A stretch of DNA of 52,668 nucleotides. Origin: Vibrio sp. 99-70-13A1 (GTDB lineage: Bacteria; Pseudomonadota; Gammaproteobacteria; Enterobacterales; Vibrionaceae). The notes beneath the pieces are model-generated. The model was not told where the DNA came from, did no database searches, and saw only the letters and a list, made by a program, of their open reading frames with translations. The translations under genes and the position numbers were made by a program. Shown here piece after piece: positions 1 through 7,980 of this stretch. Location: the NCBI RefSeq assembly GCF_013114625.1, contig NZ_VTXD01000035.1, positions 1-52,668 on the forward strand, read 5' to 3'. Positions within the stretch are counted from its first letter, which is position 1. Every line of letters begins with the position of its first letter.

Positions 1-221
1 GCTCATTATTTATCACGGATTGGATCTATATCAAAACATGGATAATTAAGTTAACGAGTAATTTTAATCGTCATAATAAAAACTTTTAATTGATCATTTA
101 AATATTATTACATTCGATGATTGGCTGGGTAAATATTCGTATATTAATACCGAATCTAATAGCATTTAATTAATATTCGTTTACTATGCGCCCCCCCATA
201 ATTACGAATAAAATATAATCA
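1..221. other. AT-rich leader region upstream of the methyltransferase
   Basis: No gene is seen. The stretch is very AT-rich and carries two copies of ATATTCGT (around 133 and 173) and a run of seven C at 191-197, about 25 bases before the first start codon. A promoter for the methyltransferase gene must lie here, but no clear -35/-10 pair stands out. The preceding gene is outside the window. Confidence 0.5.
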
Positions 222-965
222 ATGCCAGTAAATGTTCTTTATACCGATCTTTCTCGTTACTATGATTTGATGTGCGAAGATATTGATTACCAATCGCAAA
301 GTCATGCTATCCATCGTATGCACCAAATTTTTGGTAATGGTGGAAAGTTGCATCTTGATTTAGCTTGTGGAACAGGACCGCATGTTCGCTATTTTCTCGA
401 TAATGGTTATCAGAGTTCGGGCTTAGACATTAATCAACCTATGCTTGAACTTGCTAAAAAGCGTTGCCCTGAAGCTAAGTTCATCAAACAAGATATGAGC
501 AACTTTACGGCAGAAACCCTGGTAGATTTGATTACCTGTTTTTTGTACTCCATCCACTACAATAGTGGGATAGATAAACTCATGGAGTGTATCCATAGTG
601 CTCATCAAGCATTACAGGCTGGTGGTGTGTTTTGCTTTAATGTTGTTGATAAATCTAAAATAAAACGAGATTCATTTGTTCGACACTCTGTTAATCGAGA
701 AGGTGCAGGTTTTACTTTTCAATCAGGTTGGCGCTATAGCGGTTCTGGTCAGAAACAATTTTTAGATCTTCAGATTGAAAAGACGACAGAAAACGGTTCT
801 CAAAACTGGAAAGAGTCGCATCCAATGGTGGCTTTCTCATTCTTAGAATTGAAAGAGTTATTAGAAGATCGCTTTGACGTTCATATGTTTGAGCATGATT
901 ATCAAAAGATCATTCCTTGGGATGAACAGTCAGGTAATGCCATTTTTGTTTGCGTAAAAAAGTAG
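222..965 (+). CDS. Class I SAM-dependent methyltransferase
   Basis: A 247-residue cytosolic protein with a Rossmann methyltransferase fold. SAM-binding motif I is the LDLACGTGPH stretch at about residues 44-53, followed by the acidic GLDINQPML loop (about 67-75) and the post-I KFIKQDM strand (about 86-92). These are typical of the Methyltransf_25/11 group, whose members methylate small molecules, tRNA or proteins. The sequence does not show the substrate. The protein has no signal peptide or membrane segment. The ATG lacks a strong ribosome binding site; it was chosen because it gives a complete fold. The gene stands alone on its strand and is followed by a small zinc-ribbon-like gene. The fold is secure and the role is open. 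Confidence 0.85.
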   Translation: MPVNVLYTDLSRYYDLMCEDIDYQSQSHAIHRMHQIFGNGGKLHLDLACGTGPHVRYFLDNGYQSSGLDINQPMLELAKKRCPEAKFIKQDMSNFTAETLVDLITCFLYSIHYNSGIDKLMECIHSAHQALQAGGVFCFNVVDKSKIKRDSFVRHSVNREGAGFTFQSGWRYSGSGQKQFLDLQIEKTTENGSQNWKESHPMVAFSFLELKELLEDRFDVHMFEHDYQKIIPWDEQSGNAIFVCVKK

Positions 966-1040
966 TCATCGACTAGTAATCAGTATTGGCAATCTGTATA
1001 AGGACTCCCTTAACAAAGTGAATGTAGGTGAGGTAATATT

Positions 1041-1214
1041 TTGGATTGTCCATCATGTGAAGAAACCCTTGGTTGGGACTGGGTTGAAGAGCAAGAGATC
1101 GAACCGAATGAAGAGTTTGATTGCCCTGAGTGTAACGAAACGCTGATGTATACTATCGATGAAGGCACTTATTACGGAGCCGAGCATAAAACGGTTGAAG
1201 TGGTTGATAAGTAA
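1041..1214 (+). CDS. Small zinc-ribbon-like protein (57 aa, TTG start)
   Basis: A 57-residue reading frame starting with TTG, preceded by a good AGGTGAGG ribosome binding site at 1026-1033. The translation begins MDCPSCEETLGW and has a second knuckle, FDCPECNETL. The two CPxC pairs are about 25 residues apart, which is the spacing of a zinc ribbon. The rest is strongly acidic (EEQEIEPNEE) and the C-terminus is EVVDK. A structural zinc is inferred from the four cysteines. Small proteins of this type are often nucleic-acid- or protein-binding adaptors, but no function can be assigned. The unusual start codon and short length mean automated calls may miss it. Confidence 0.7.
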   Translation: MDCPSCEETLGWDWVEEQEIEPNEEFDCPECNETLMYTIDEGTYYGAEHKTVEVVDK

Positions 1215-1348
1215 AGCTGCGGCTAATTAGATTAGCTTCATTAGCTTCGAGTCTACTATTATTTCTATTTGCTCTGTTCATTCTTTCTAGTGTTTGAATT
1301 TCATGAGCGTTATTTTCAATACGCATAACAACTGATAATGAATGGTTT

Positions 1349-1750
1349 ATGAAAGCATGTAACCAGTGTGGAAAATGCTGCATTAAGTATGGTGATGGTG
1401 ACTTAGCTGCCACGCAGGAAGAAATTGATCTGTGGGAATTATTTAACCCAGACATTTTTGAATTCGTTAAGGGCAACGAGATTTGGTTTGATCCTGAAAC
1501 GGGTCAAAGGCTAACCTCATGCCCATTCTTAGGTATAGAACCAAAGAAAGATGAATCTGCACCTAATAAATATACATGCAGTATCTATCTAGATAGACCT
1601 GAAGATTGTCGACATTATCCAAGCCTCATTTCAGAGATGGTTAGGGATGAATGTGAGATGATTGAAGTGGTCGATCTACAAAACACGAAGAAAGCGCAAA
1701 GTAAGCTGGATTACTTAATGAGAGACAGTCGTCCCTCTAGCTATTCTTAA
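1349..1750 (+). CDS. YkgJ-type cysteine-cluster protein
   Basis: A 133-residue protein that opens with the Cys cluster CNQCGKCC (residues 4-11) and continues with a CPFLG motif near residue 58, a later CSIYLDRP segment and DCRHYPS. This ordered set of cysteines is the signature of the YkgJ (CxxCxxCC, formerly UPF0153) family, thought to bind zinc or an Fe-S cluster. Biochemical functions in the family are mostly unknown. Length is normal for a short member. It follows the zinc-ribbon gene on the same strand by 134 bases, so the two could be co-transcribed. No signal peptide is present, so a cytosolic location is expected. Confidence 0.8.
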   Translation: MKACNQCGKCCIKYGDGDLAATQEEIDLWELFNPDIFEFVKGNEIWFDPETGQRLTSCPFLGIEPKKDESAPNKYTCSIYLDRPEDCRHYPSLISEMVRDECEMIEVVDLQNTKKAQSKLDYLMRDSRPSSYS

Positions 1751-1779
1751 TGTTAATCAGCTCTTTGGTTAATTACCAT

Positions 1780-2106
1780 CTATAGGTTGTATTCAAAGGC
1801 TAAAGAGTTAATAGCTTCAGATACAGTAGGGAAGTGGATTTTAATAATACACATCTCTGCTTTACTGAATTCATGCTCTTGAATTAGTACTGTCACATCC
1901 TGAACATTCAGCCTCTTTCCGGTATCAGCTAATATCGGTTGGTTAGCTGATGAGCCTATGGTGTAACAAGCCCCTTCAGAATCCACTGCATAGTCATTAT
2001 CGTCCAAAATAAGATCTTGGCATTCGGATATAAACGCTTGCTCATTTTGAAAGAACATCAACTCATTATCACCGTCGAGTTTTAAAATACAGGGCCATGA
2101 AATCAT
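1780..2106 (-). CDS. Conserved hypothetical protein, DUF4144-like
   Basis: A 108-residue soluble protein beginning MISWPCILKLDGDNEL. A tryptophan-proline start followed by a short LDGD(N/D)EL segment resembles the small Vibrio DUF4144 family, recognised here from memory only. It is acidic, with no signal peptide, membrane helix or catalytic motif visible. It converges on the YkgJ-like gene with only 29 bases between the stops. No neighbour suggests a role. The gene looks intact; the family assignment is tentative. Confidence 0.6.
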   Translation of the reverse strand: MISWPCILKLDGDNELMFFQNEQAFISECQDLILDDNDYAVDSEGACYTIGSSANQPILADTGKRLNVQDVTVLIQEHEFSKAEMCIIKIHFPTVSEAINSLAFEYNL

Positions 2107-2256
2107 AGAAAGCCTTTAGTGTTGGTGTGTAGGCTATGCTGCTTAGAGCTAATAACCTGAAACGATTGGAATACAACTTAAAATAACTCAGCTAAACAAC
2201 TTTGTTCAGCTGAATTGACATCTTCGAGCTTTTCTAAGGATGACGGTTTGTAGGCG

Positions 2257-2718
2257 TTACTTTGCTGATTTAAGCTTAACTCGATATAAATCATTGATTG
2301 GCTTGTCTACAAAATATGACCATACGTGATCATAAACTGCATGTTGATTTGGGAAGGGTGCTAAGTCTTTAGCTTCATCTAAAGTGCACCACTTATAGTC
2401 AGAATGTTCATGGTTCAGTTCGACGGCTTGATTTGGCGGGCATACCACCACAAATACAGGAATAAGCTCAATCACGTTAGAGTAGGCTTCATAAAATTGC
2501 TCAAGAAATTGAGCATTATAGAGGTCCGTGACTTCAATTTGTGTCTCTTCCTTAAACTCTCGAACAATGGCTTGCCAACCGGTTTCTTGCGCTTCAATTG
2601 AACCTGCAACATGGCACCAAAAGTTTCCTTTGGTACGATTCATAACTAACATTTTCATTTCACCATCTATTTCAGACAGTGCCACACCTGAAACAATAGA
2701 AGTATTTACTGGAATCAT
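2257..2718 (-). CDS. NUDIX hydrolase, NudB-like
   Basis: A 153-residue NUDIX-fold pyrophosphohydrolase, which cleaves nucleoside diphosphates linked to another moiety. The box runs from Gly39 to Ile61 and has the Gx5Ex7REUxEE pattern: G39, E45, R53-E54, E57-E58. The metal-binding glutamates are intact. The usual glycine after EEx is glutamine (Q60), a change seen in some family members. The sequence around NFWCHVAGSIE and the later HSDYKWCTLDEA resembles E. coli NudB (dihydroneopterin triphosphatase), so that substrate class is the best guess. Translation begins after an AGG-type site in a leader containing a GGCTGTT-type heptamer array 23-92 bases upstream. Confidence 0.85.
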   Translation of the reverse strand: MIPVNTSIVSGVALSEIDGEMKMLVMNRTKGNFWCHVAGSIEAQETGWQAIVREFKEETQIEVTDLYNAQFLEQFYEAYSNVIELIPVFVVVCPPNQAVELNHEHSDYKWCTLDEAKDLAPFPNQHAVYDHVWSYFVDKPINDLYRVKLKSAK

Positions 2719-2740
2719 TTTTTATACCTATTAAAATTTT

Positions 2741-2819
2741 GTTGGCTGTTGGCTGTTGGCTGTTGGCTGTTGGCTGTTGGCTGTTGGCTGTTGGCTGTTG
2801 GCTGTTGGCTGTTGTTGGC
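2741..2819. repeat. Heptanucleotide tandem repeat, ten perfect GTTGGCT units
   Basis: Ten uninterrupted GTTGGCT copies fill 2741-2810, followed by the broken unit GTTGTTGGC. The unit length is not a multiple of three. The array lies between the NUDIX start codon (2718) and the stop of the next minus-strand gene (2828), so a change in copy number would alter the NUDIX leader or promoter region, not a protein. A plus-strand reading frame through it is only a periodic LAVGCWL string and is not treated as a gene. Confidence 0.95.
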
Positions 2820-2827
2820 GTGAATAC

Positions 2828-3229
2828 TTATTGGCTACATGCGCTATTGACAGCGGGTATGTACTCTAATTTATTTGTTTGGAATAAAGAGGTACCTGTA
2901 TTTAGGATGTTTATTACTTCATCTATTACAGCGCTATCTGTATTCACGTCTTGCGCGTTAACTTTATCGTCATGGATAGTTTGAGTTGTATTTAACGCTT
3001 CTTGAATGGAAGTGGTTAATGCTTGTTCAAATATCCAACCACCGCAACCGAACCCTACAAGTGGTAAATCTTGTGCGGTTAAATTAGGGTCTTCAGCTAT
3101 TTCTAATATCATTGCTTTTGATGTGGACTTGAATAGCCAAGAGTGGCTGTTAATTGTCCCATGCCCAATGACTGTGTTACTTATCGTGATTGAGCCTTTG
3201 CAATCTTTATTATTTATCTGAATAGTCAT
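2828..3229 (-). CDS. Hypothetical protein (133 aa)
   Basis: A 133-residue frame with a good AGGA ribosome binding site eight bases before its ATG, which supports translation. The protein starts MTIQINNKDCKGSITISNT and has a glycine-rich GFGCGGW segment near the middle and an acidic second half. I do not recognise the family and see no signal peptide, membrane helix or catalytic motif. The stop lies about 20 bases from the heptamer repeat. It is followed on the same strand by the NUDIX gene, but the repeat-filled gap makes a tight operon uncertain. Confidence 0.6.
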   Translation of the reverse strand: MTIQINNKDCKGSITISNTVIGHGTINSHSWLFKSTSKAMILEIAEDPNLTAQDLPLVGFGCGGWIFEQALTTSIQEALNTTQTIHDDKVNAQDVNTDSAVIDEVINILNTGTSLFQTNKLEYIPAVNSACSQ

Positions 3230-3396
3230 CGATAAATCCTAATTAAGCGCTAGTGAATATTGCGCAACTTTAACATTATCAATACAAAACAACGAATAAA
3301 TAGTAAATAATCAGTTACGTTATTTATGTTTTCTGAATGCATGGCTTCATTTAAGATGCTTTAGAAATATCTACAACACTATGAATGGGTAACTTT

Positions 3397-3828
3397 ATGA
3401 AAAAATATATACCAGCAGCGATACTTGTGATGCTTTTAGCAGGGTGTGATGATGCATCAAAAGCTATCGACCAAGCTCAAGAAGCGGCAAATAAAGCGGT
3501 AGATAGTGTTCAAGACCAGATAGCTTCTATTGATTTGAATAGTATTGATATCAACCTAGAACAATTTGGTGATGCAGCAGACTCTGCAACAGAAGTCGCA
3601 GCTGCAGTACAAGAAGCTTTAGAGGCAGATTTCAGTGACCCTGAAGCTTTAATTGAGATAAAAGATCATATCGCTAATGCTTATAGCTGTTTGGTTGATG
3701 CTTCATCAGAATCGGTTGCTGAAAGGCTGATAAACAAAGTGACCTCATCGATCAATAATGATGAAGCTATGTCACTAATCGAAGATGGTATTGCCAAAGC
3801 TAATGAAGCAAAAGAGTGTGTAATGTAA
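3397..3828 (+). CDS. Putative lipoprotein, alanine/aspartate-rich helical
   Basis: A 143-residue lipoprotein. The start at MKKYIP is preferred over an ATG four codons upstream because a GGGT site lies just before it and a normal signal peptide follows. The lipobox is LLAGC with Cys17 as the lipidation site. The next residues are Asp-Asp; an Asp at +2 is the classical signal for retention in the inner membrane, though vibrios do not always obey that rule. The mature part is rich in Ala, Asp, Glu and Ser with AIDQAQEAANKAV-like heptads, and has two late cysteines (SCLVD, ECVM). No enzymatic motif is seen. Confidence 0.75.
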   Translation: MKKYIPAAILVMLLAGCDDASKAIDQAQEAANKAVDSVQDQIASIDLNSIDINLEQFGDAADSATEVAAAVQEALEADFSDPEALIEIKDHIANAYSCLVDASSESVAERLINKVTSSINNDEAMSLIEDGIAKANEAKECVM

Positions 3829-3867
3829 CTTCACCCATAAAAATTGTTGGTTAGCACAAGGAAGTGT

Positions 3868-4149
3868 ATGAGTAAGGTAGTTTTACGAGGGTTCATTGTT
3901 GTTCCTGAAGCGGATTTAACTAAGGTTAAGGCTGAGTTAGTGAATCACATTGCACTTACTCAGGAAGAGGAAGGGTGCTTAACTTTTAATGTTCTTCAAA
4001 GTGCCGATAATCCATATCACTTTAGTGTTTATGAAGAGTTCACCGATAAGAAATCCTTTGAAGCTCATCAAGCGAGAGTGAAGCAATCCCACTGGGGAAA
4101 AGTAACGACTAATGTTGAGCGGCATTATAAGATTTCAGAAGAAAAGTGA
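3868..4149 (+). CDS. ABM-family (antibiotic biosynthesis monooxygenase-like) protein
   Basis: A 93-residue ferredoxin-like alpha/beta protein of the ABM (YgiN-like) family, whose members are quinol or small aromatic monooxygenases or heme-degrading relatives working as dimers. Family features are the opening FIVVPEADL strand, the EEEGCLTFNVLQS segment, the VYEEFTDKKSFEAHQ segment with its conserved His, and the C-terminal basic strand. The start at ATG 3868 is chosen because AAGGAAG precedes it at the right distance. It is the last gene before a strong hairpin at 4253. The substrate is unknown. Confidence 0.8.
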   Translation: MSKVVLRGFIVVPEADLTKVKAELVNHIALTQEEEGCLTFNVLQSADNPYHFSVYEEFTDKKSFEAHQARVKQSHWGKVTTNVERHYKISEEK

Positions 4150-4252
4150 AGCTTATACGCCGGCCAAAACACATTTCGATTATTAACAAAAAATTGAAAC
4201 TCATTCGCTGGTTTACCTAATTATCATTTAAGTAAGTTTCTCTATACTACAC

Positions 4253-4281
4253 AGAAGAGCCAAGCATTTGCTGGCTCTTCT
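4253..4281. terminator. Perfect 10-bp-stem hairpin before the MATE gene
   Basis: AGAAGAGCCA at 4253-4262 pairs exactly with TGGCTCTTCT at 4272-4281 around a nine-base loop. It follows the ABM gene by about 100 bases but lacks a long U tract. A TATACT box lies just upstream (around 4242), so the hairpin could instead be the first structure of the MATE transcript leader. Terminator and leader hairpin are both possible. Confidence 0.55.
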
Positions 4282-4327
4282 CGTTTATGTATGGACACTT
4301 ACTTAAGTTTTTCAGGTGACTATTGAA

Positions 4328-5683
4328 ATGCCAATGATGTCTAAAACAATGAAACTTGTGATCAGCCGAACCATACCTCTCACGGTTGGCATGTTTGCTA
4401 TCATGTTAGTCCAACTGGTAGATTCAATTTTTATTGGCATGTTAGGCACAGATGAACTGGCTGTGCATGGCATTACGCTTCCTTTCCAAGCCTTACTCAT
4501 CGGTATTCAAGTTGGTATCGGAGTTGCGACAACCTCTATTATTTCTCAAGCTTGTGGTGCGAAGCTGGCGAGTAAGTCCACCGCTACTGCAACTATTTCG
4601 TTGGTGGCTGGCAGTATTTTTATCGCATTGATTTGCGTGACGCTTTGGTTAGCTAAATCCCCAATTTTCTGGTCTTTCACTTCTAGCGATACCAGCGTTG
4701 CTCAGCAGCAAATCTTACAGAGTTTATTTAATCAATATTGGCCATTTTGGTTGCTGAGTGCTCTTTCTGTCGCGGTGCTATACCTTACCTCTTGTATTTA
4801 TCGAGCAAATGAAGACACCAAAGTGACAGGTAAAATGTTCATGCTCGCAAGTGTCATCAACCTTATCTTAGACCCTATTTTTATCTTTATGTTTGATCTG
4901 GGCTTAGTGGGTGCAGCTTTAGCGTCTACGTTGGGATACAGCGTGTGTGCTTTATACATGGTGATAAAAGCAAAACAAGCGGGTTGGCTGAGGGCGATTC
5001 GAAATGATCATGTTCATATTAAGTATTTTATTGAGCTTTTCAGAATGGTGGTTCCTACCACAATGAACCAAATGCTACCGTCTCTTAGTGCATTTATTTC
5101 TATGGTTTTGATTTCTCGTATGGGTACCGATGCTATTGCGTTTTGGAGCCTTTTGTCTCGAATGGAAAGCTTTTTATTGGTATTCACTTTGGCGTTAACT
5201 ATGTCTATTCCGCCAATGATTGGGCGTTACCTTGGTGAAGGTAAATCTGCCGAGATTACTGATTTATTGTTGAGTACAGCCAAATTCTTACTTATTTTCC
5301 ATATGGGGTTGGCAGTCTTATTGATGATTAGCTCTGATGCCCTTATTCCGCTCATCAGCCAAGACGAACATATTTCAGCATGGTTAAAATTCGCATTATT
5401 GGTTGTGCCATTTAGTTATGCGCCACTTGGTTTATGTATGCTACTGGTATCGGTATGTAATGCCTTGAGGCTACCTAAAGCGGCGTTGTTGATTTCGTTT
5501 GTTCGCTTGATAGTGCTGTATGTACCTGCGGTACTGATTGGTTCATTGTCTCACGATATCAAAATGACTATCGTTGCGGTGTCGGTCGCGCACGTTCTAG
5601 CGGGTTGTTACGCTTGGTTCAAATTGAAGCAGCACCTTAAAGCTGGTGAAAGCCAGTTCATGATCCCTGCAAATCAAAACTAA
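4328..5683 (+). CDS. MATE family multidrug efflux transporter
   Basis: A 451-residue inner-membrane protein with about twelve hydrophobic helices, the usual size for MATE antiporters that export cationic drugs using Na+ or H+ gradients. Recognisable family segments are IPLTVGMFAIMLVQLVDSIFIGMLGTDELAVHG at the N-terminus and the repeated half starting FRMVVPTTMNQMLPSLSAFISMVLISRMG. An in-frame GTG lies four codons upstream, but the AGGTG site fits the ATG used here. The gene is monocistronic, preceded by a hairpin and followed by a LysR gene on the same strand 102 bases on. Substrates are not predictable. Confidence 0.9.
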   Translation: MPMMSKTMKLVISRTIPLTVGMFAIMLVQLVDSIFIGMLGTDELAVHGITLPFQALLIGIQVGIGVATTSIISQACGAKLASKSTATATISLVAGSIFIALICVTLWLAKSPIFWSFTSSDTSVAQQQILQSLFNQYWPFWLLSALSVAVLYLTSCIYRANEDTKVTGKMFMLASVINLILDPIFIFMFDLGLVGAALASTLGYSVCALYMVIKAKQAGWLRAIRNDHVHIKYFIELFRMVVPTTMNQMLPSLSAFISMVLISRMGTDAIAFWSLLSRMESFLLVFTLALTMSIPPMIGRYLGEGKSAEITDLLLSTAKFLLIFHMGLAVLLMISSDALIPLISQDEHISAWLKFALLVVPFSYAPLGLCMLLVSVCNALRLPKAALLISFVRLIVLYVPAVLIGSLSHDIKMTIVAVSVAHVLAGCYAWFKLKQHLKAGESQFMIPANQN

Positions 5684-5785
5684 GTTTAGCTCTTATATCC
5701 CTTTCCATTCATTGTGTTTTACTTGTTATTTTTTATAATCAACAATAAATCGCATGATTGCATAAAAGGTCGTTGATAATAAGTT

Positions 5786-6682
5786 ATGAATATTGAACAC
5801 CTAAAACTCTTTGTACGTTTAGCTTCCACCAACAATATTAGCTTGGCTGGACAAGAATTAGGCTTGTCTCCTGCTGTTGCTAGCGCCCATATTGGTAAGT
5901 TAGAAAAAGCCTTGAATGTCAGGCTTGTGCACCGTACAACACGAAAAGTATCCTTAACGGAAGAAGGGCTAGCTTTCTTGCCTCATGCAGAAGAAGTGCT
6001 AGAAAGTGTAGAAGCCGCTCAAGCTGCGGTAGGGGCGGGTAATCAAATGCCGAAAGGCGTGTTACGTGTATCGGCTCCCGCATCATTTGGCAGAATGCAC
6101 CTTATTCCTGCTATGCAAGCCTTCATGGATGCTCACCCTGGTTTAAAGGTGGATTATCGACTTTCGGATTCCATCATCGATCTTGTGGAAGGCGGGTTTG
6201 ATATTGCGATTCGAAATGCGGCATTAAAAGACTCAACCTTGGTGGCTCGTAAGCTAGCTTTTGATCAACGCATTGTATGCACATCTCCAGACTATATTAA
6301 AAAGCATGGTCAGCCGACTCATCCTAATGAATTGCTTAACCATAATTTTGTTAATCTAAGTGGTTTTGATAATTGGACATTTGAAACACCTGAAGGGCAC
6401 GTGACTATTAAGCCAAAAGGTGAATTTAAAGCAGACAATGGTGAAGCAGTACGCGATGCTTGCGCGCACGGTTTAGGCATAACAGTCAGTTCAACTTGGT
6501 GTTGCCATGAGCATTTAAAGCGAGGGGAGCTAGTACCAATATTGGAAGAGTATCCATTAGTTTCTGACAGCGCTATTTGGGCAGTGTACCCAAGCTCACG
6601 CCTACTTGCGCCAAAGGTCAGAGCCTTTATCGACTTTTTCACAGATTATTTTGGTAAGACACCTTACTGGGATAAAAAGTAA
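5786..6682 (+). CDS. LysR-family transcriptional regulator (copy 1 of a paralogous pair)
   Basis: A 298-residue LysR regulator. The winged helix-turn-helix occupies residues 1-60 (HLKLFVRLASTNNISLAG, then the VASAHIGKLE recognition helix and HRTTRKVSLTEEG wing). The rest is the effector-binding alpha/beta domain. It is close to the LysR gene at 11462 throughout: the two share the near-identical C-terminal stretch AIWAVYPSSRLLAPKVRAFID. It belongs to the broad CrgA/AaeR-like group. It converges on radical-SAM gene 1 across a shared bidirectional terminator, whereas its paralogue is divergent from radical-SAM gene 2. The effector is unknown. Confidence 0.92.
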   Translation: MNIEHLKLFVRLASTNNISLAGQELGLSPAVASAHIGKLEKALNVRLVHRTTRKVSLTEEGLAFLPHAEEVLESVEAAQAAVGAGNQMPKGVLRVSAPASFGRMHLIPAMQAFMDAHPGLKVDYRLSDSIIDLVEGGFDIAIRNAALKDSTLVARKLAFDQRIVCTSPDYIKKHGQPTHPNELLNHNFVNLSGFDNWTFETPEGHVTIKPKGEFKADNGEAVRDACAHGLGITVSSTWCCHEHLKRGELVPILEEYPLVSDSAIWAVYPSSRLLAPKVRAFIDFFTDYFGKTPYWDKK

Positions 6683-6741
6683 AACTGATAGTCATGACTT
6701 ATCTTGAATCATTACTAATCTTTGGATCTTCTAAAACATAT

Positions 6742-6772
6742 AAAAACGGCTTCTATCATAGAAGCCGTTTTT
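6742..6772. terminator. Bidirectional Rho-independent terminator
   Basis: A 14-bp perfect stem (AAAACGGCTTCTA paired with TAGAAGCCGTTTT plus the flanking A/T) closes on a three-base loop. An A run on the left and a T run on the right let it stop both the LysR 1 transcript and the converging radical-SAM 1 transcript. Confidence 0.93.
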
Positions 6773-6802
6773 GTTCTTGGAACCCACTGCCTGAATAATG
6801 TA

Positions 6803-7675
6803 CTACCAAGAAAAGGTTTGAATAACATTATCTTGCGCCATTGGGTTAGCAGCAATGGTTTGGTTTAATCTTGTTAAGAATTGATCTTTAGAATCAAGCA
6901 AAAAACCTTTCTGAGGGACAAGGTTATTACCGTGATCACCCCAGTAGAAAGTATCAATATTCAAGTTTTCAAGTAAGTACTTCTCTTCTTCAAGCACTTG
7001 CATCTGAGTTGGCATAATGAACTCACCACGTTGTACTTCTTGTTCCATTACGGTTCCCGGTTGAACCGCTAAAGCCATAGGAGCAATTTGCTCAGGCTTT
7101 GTAATATTCAGAATTTCCGTCGTTGCCATGATGTGTTCTTTAGAACGGTCACGTCCACCCAAACCAAATATGAACGAAAGTAAGGTTTCAATGCCTGCTT
7201 CTTTCGCTAACGCCATACCTTCAATGGCGTGTTCAGCAGTCATGCGTTTTTTGATTCGCTCTAACACTATTGGGTCACCAGACTCTAAGCCTGAGTAACA
7301 CATATTCAAACCCGCATCTTTAATCTCTTTAAGCTCTGAAACCGTCTTACGACGGAAGTCATTTAAACCGCTATACATCGAAATTTTAGTCGCTTCAGGA
7401 AAAGTATGACGAAGCTTATCTAATATTTTCACTAAGTAATCAGTACGTGCAGCCATTACATTACCGTCAATCAAAAAGATCGACTCAACAAATGGGTAGA
7501 TCTGACGTGCTTCTTCAATATCTTTGAATACGTCTTCTATATCACGGACCTTGAAGCGTTTGTCATCGAACATACTGCAAAAAGTACATGTATTAATGCT
7601 GCATCCAAGAGTCGTTTGAATAAGGATACTGCGCGTTTCAGTCCAAGGACGGTAAACCTTACCTTCATATTGCAT
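6803..7675 (-). CDS. Radical SAM protein (copy 1)
   Basis: A 290-residue radical SAM enzyme. The 4Fe-4S cluster cysteines are C25, C30 and C33 in LGCSINTCTFC, a Cx4CxxC spacing in place of the commoner Cx3CxxC. The next residues, SMFDDKRFKVR, resemble families with a CxxxxCTFC(S/P)MY/F motif. Downstream, GLESGDP and the FIFGLGGRDR segment fit the SAM-binding barrel. No B12, SPASM or TRAM domain is present. The start is at MQYEGK, supported by a GGAG site and by exact alignment with the copy at 12566; an upstream in-frame start is less likely. It is transcribed divergently from the sensor gene. The reaction is unknown. Confidence 0.88.
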   Translation of the reverse strand: MQYEGKVYRPWTETRSILIQTTLGCSINTCTFCSMFDDKRFKVRDIEDVFKDIEEARQIYPFVESIFLIDGNVMAARTDYLVKILDKLRHTFPEATKISMYSGLNDFRRKTVSELKEIKDAGLNMCYSGLESGDPIVLERIKKRMTAEHAIEGMALAKEAGIETLLSFIFGLGGRDRSKEHIMATTEILNITKPEQIAPMALAVQPGTVMEQEVQRGEFIMPTQMQVLEEEKYLLENLNIDTFYWGDHGNNLVPQKGFLLDSKDQFLTRLNQTIAANPMAQDNVIQTFSW

Positions 7676-7929
7676 TATCGTTTCTCCAGCTTTCAGCACT
7701 AATACTGTGCTATGTGCTAATTGATGGAGTGATCTTAACGGTTGTTGGTTTTGTTGATAATACGCCCATATGAATAATTACTTTATAGTTTTTGTATATA
7801 GTTGATATTGGTGAAAGGTGAATTTCATTGGTAGGAGTGTTTGACTGCAATGATGCTTAAACTGAAATTTAAAACCTAGATTTGATCACGACTCGGATAA
7901 AGTACGCTATTCAATTTGCTGTATATTAT

Positions 7930-7963
7930 TATAATACAAATGTATTCAAATGTATTCAAATGT
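7930..7963 (+). promoter_or_regulatory. Possible -10 element and 10-bp direct repeats before the sensor gene
   Basis: A TATAAT hexamer sits at 7930-7935, about 45 bases before the chosen start. The following bases form a tandem of TGTATTCAAA (7941-7950 and 7951-7960) with partial copies on both sides. No convincing -35 box is at the right distance, so activator control is plausible. The direct repeats could be a regulator site, which is inference only. Confidence 0.4.
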
Positions 7964-7980
7964 TTCGGAGCCTCAAATCG

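Noticed and set aside
2739..2984. Plus-strand 81-residue frame starting in the heptamer repeat (LAVGCWL repeats)
   Set aside because: The repeat alone gives the periodic protein; there is no ribosome binding site, and a minus-strand gene with a good start occupies the rest.
4253..4281. A riboswitch in the MATE leader
   Set aside because: The structure is a single simple hairpin with no known aptamer features; only the hairpin is reported.
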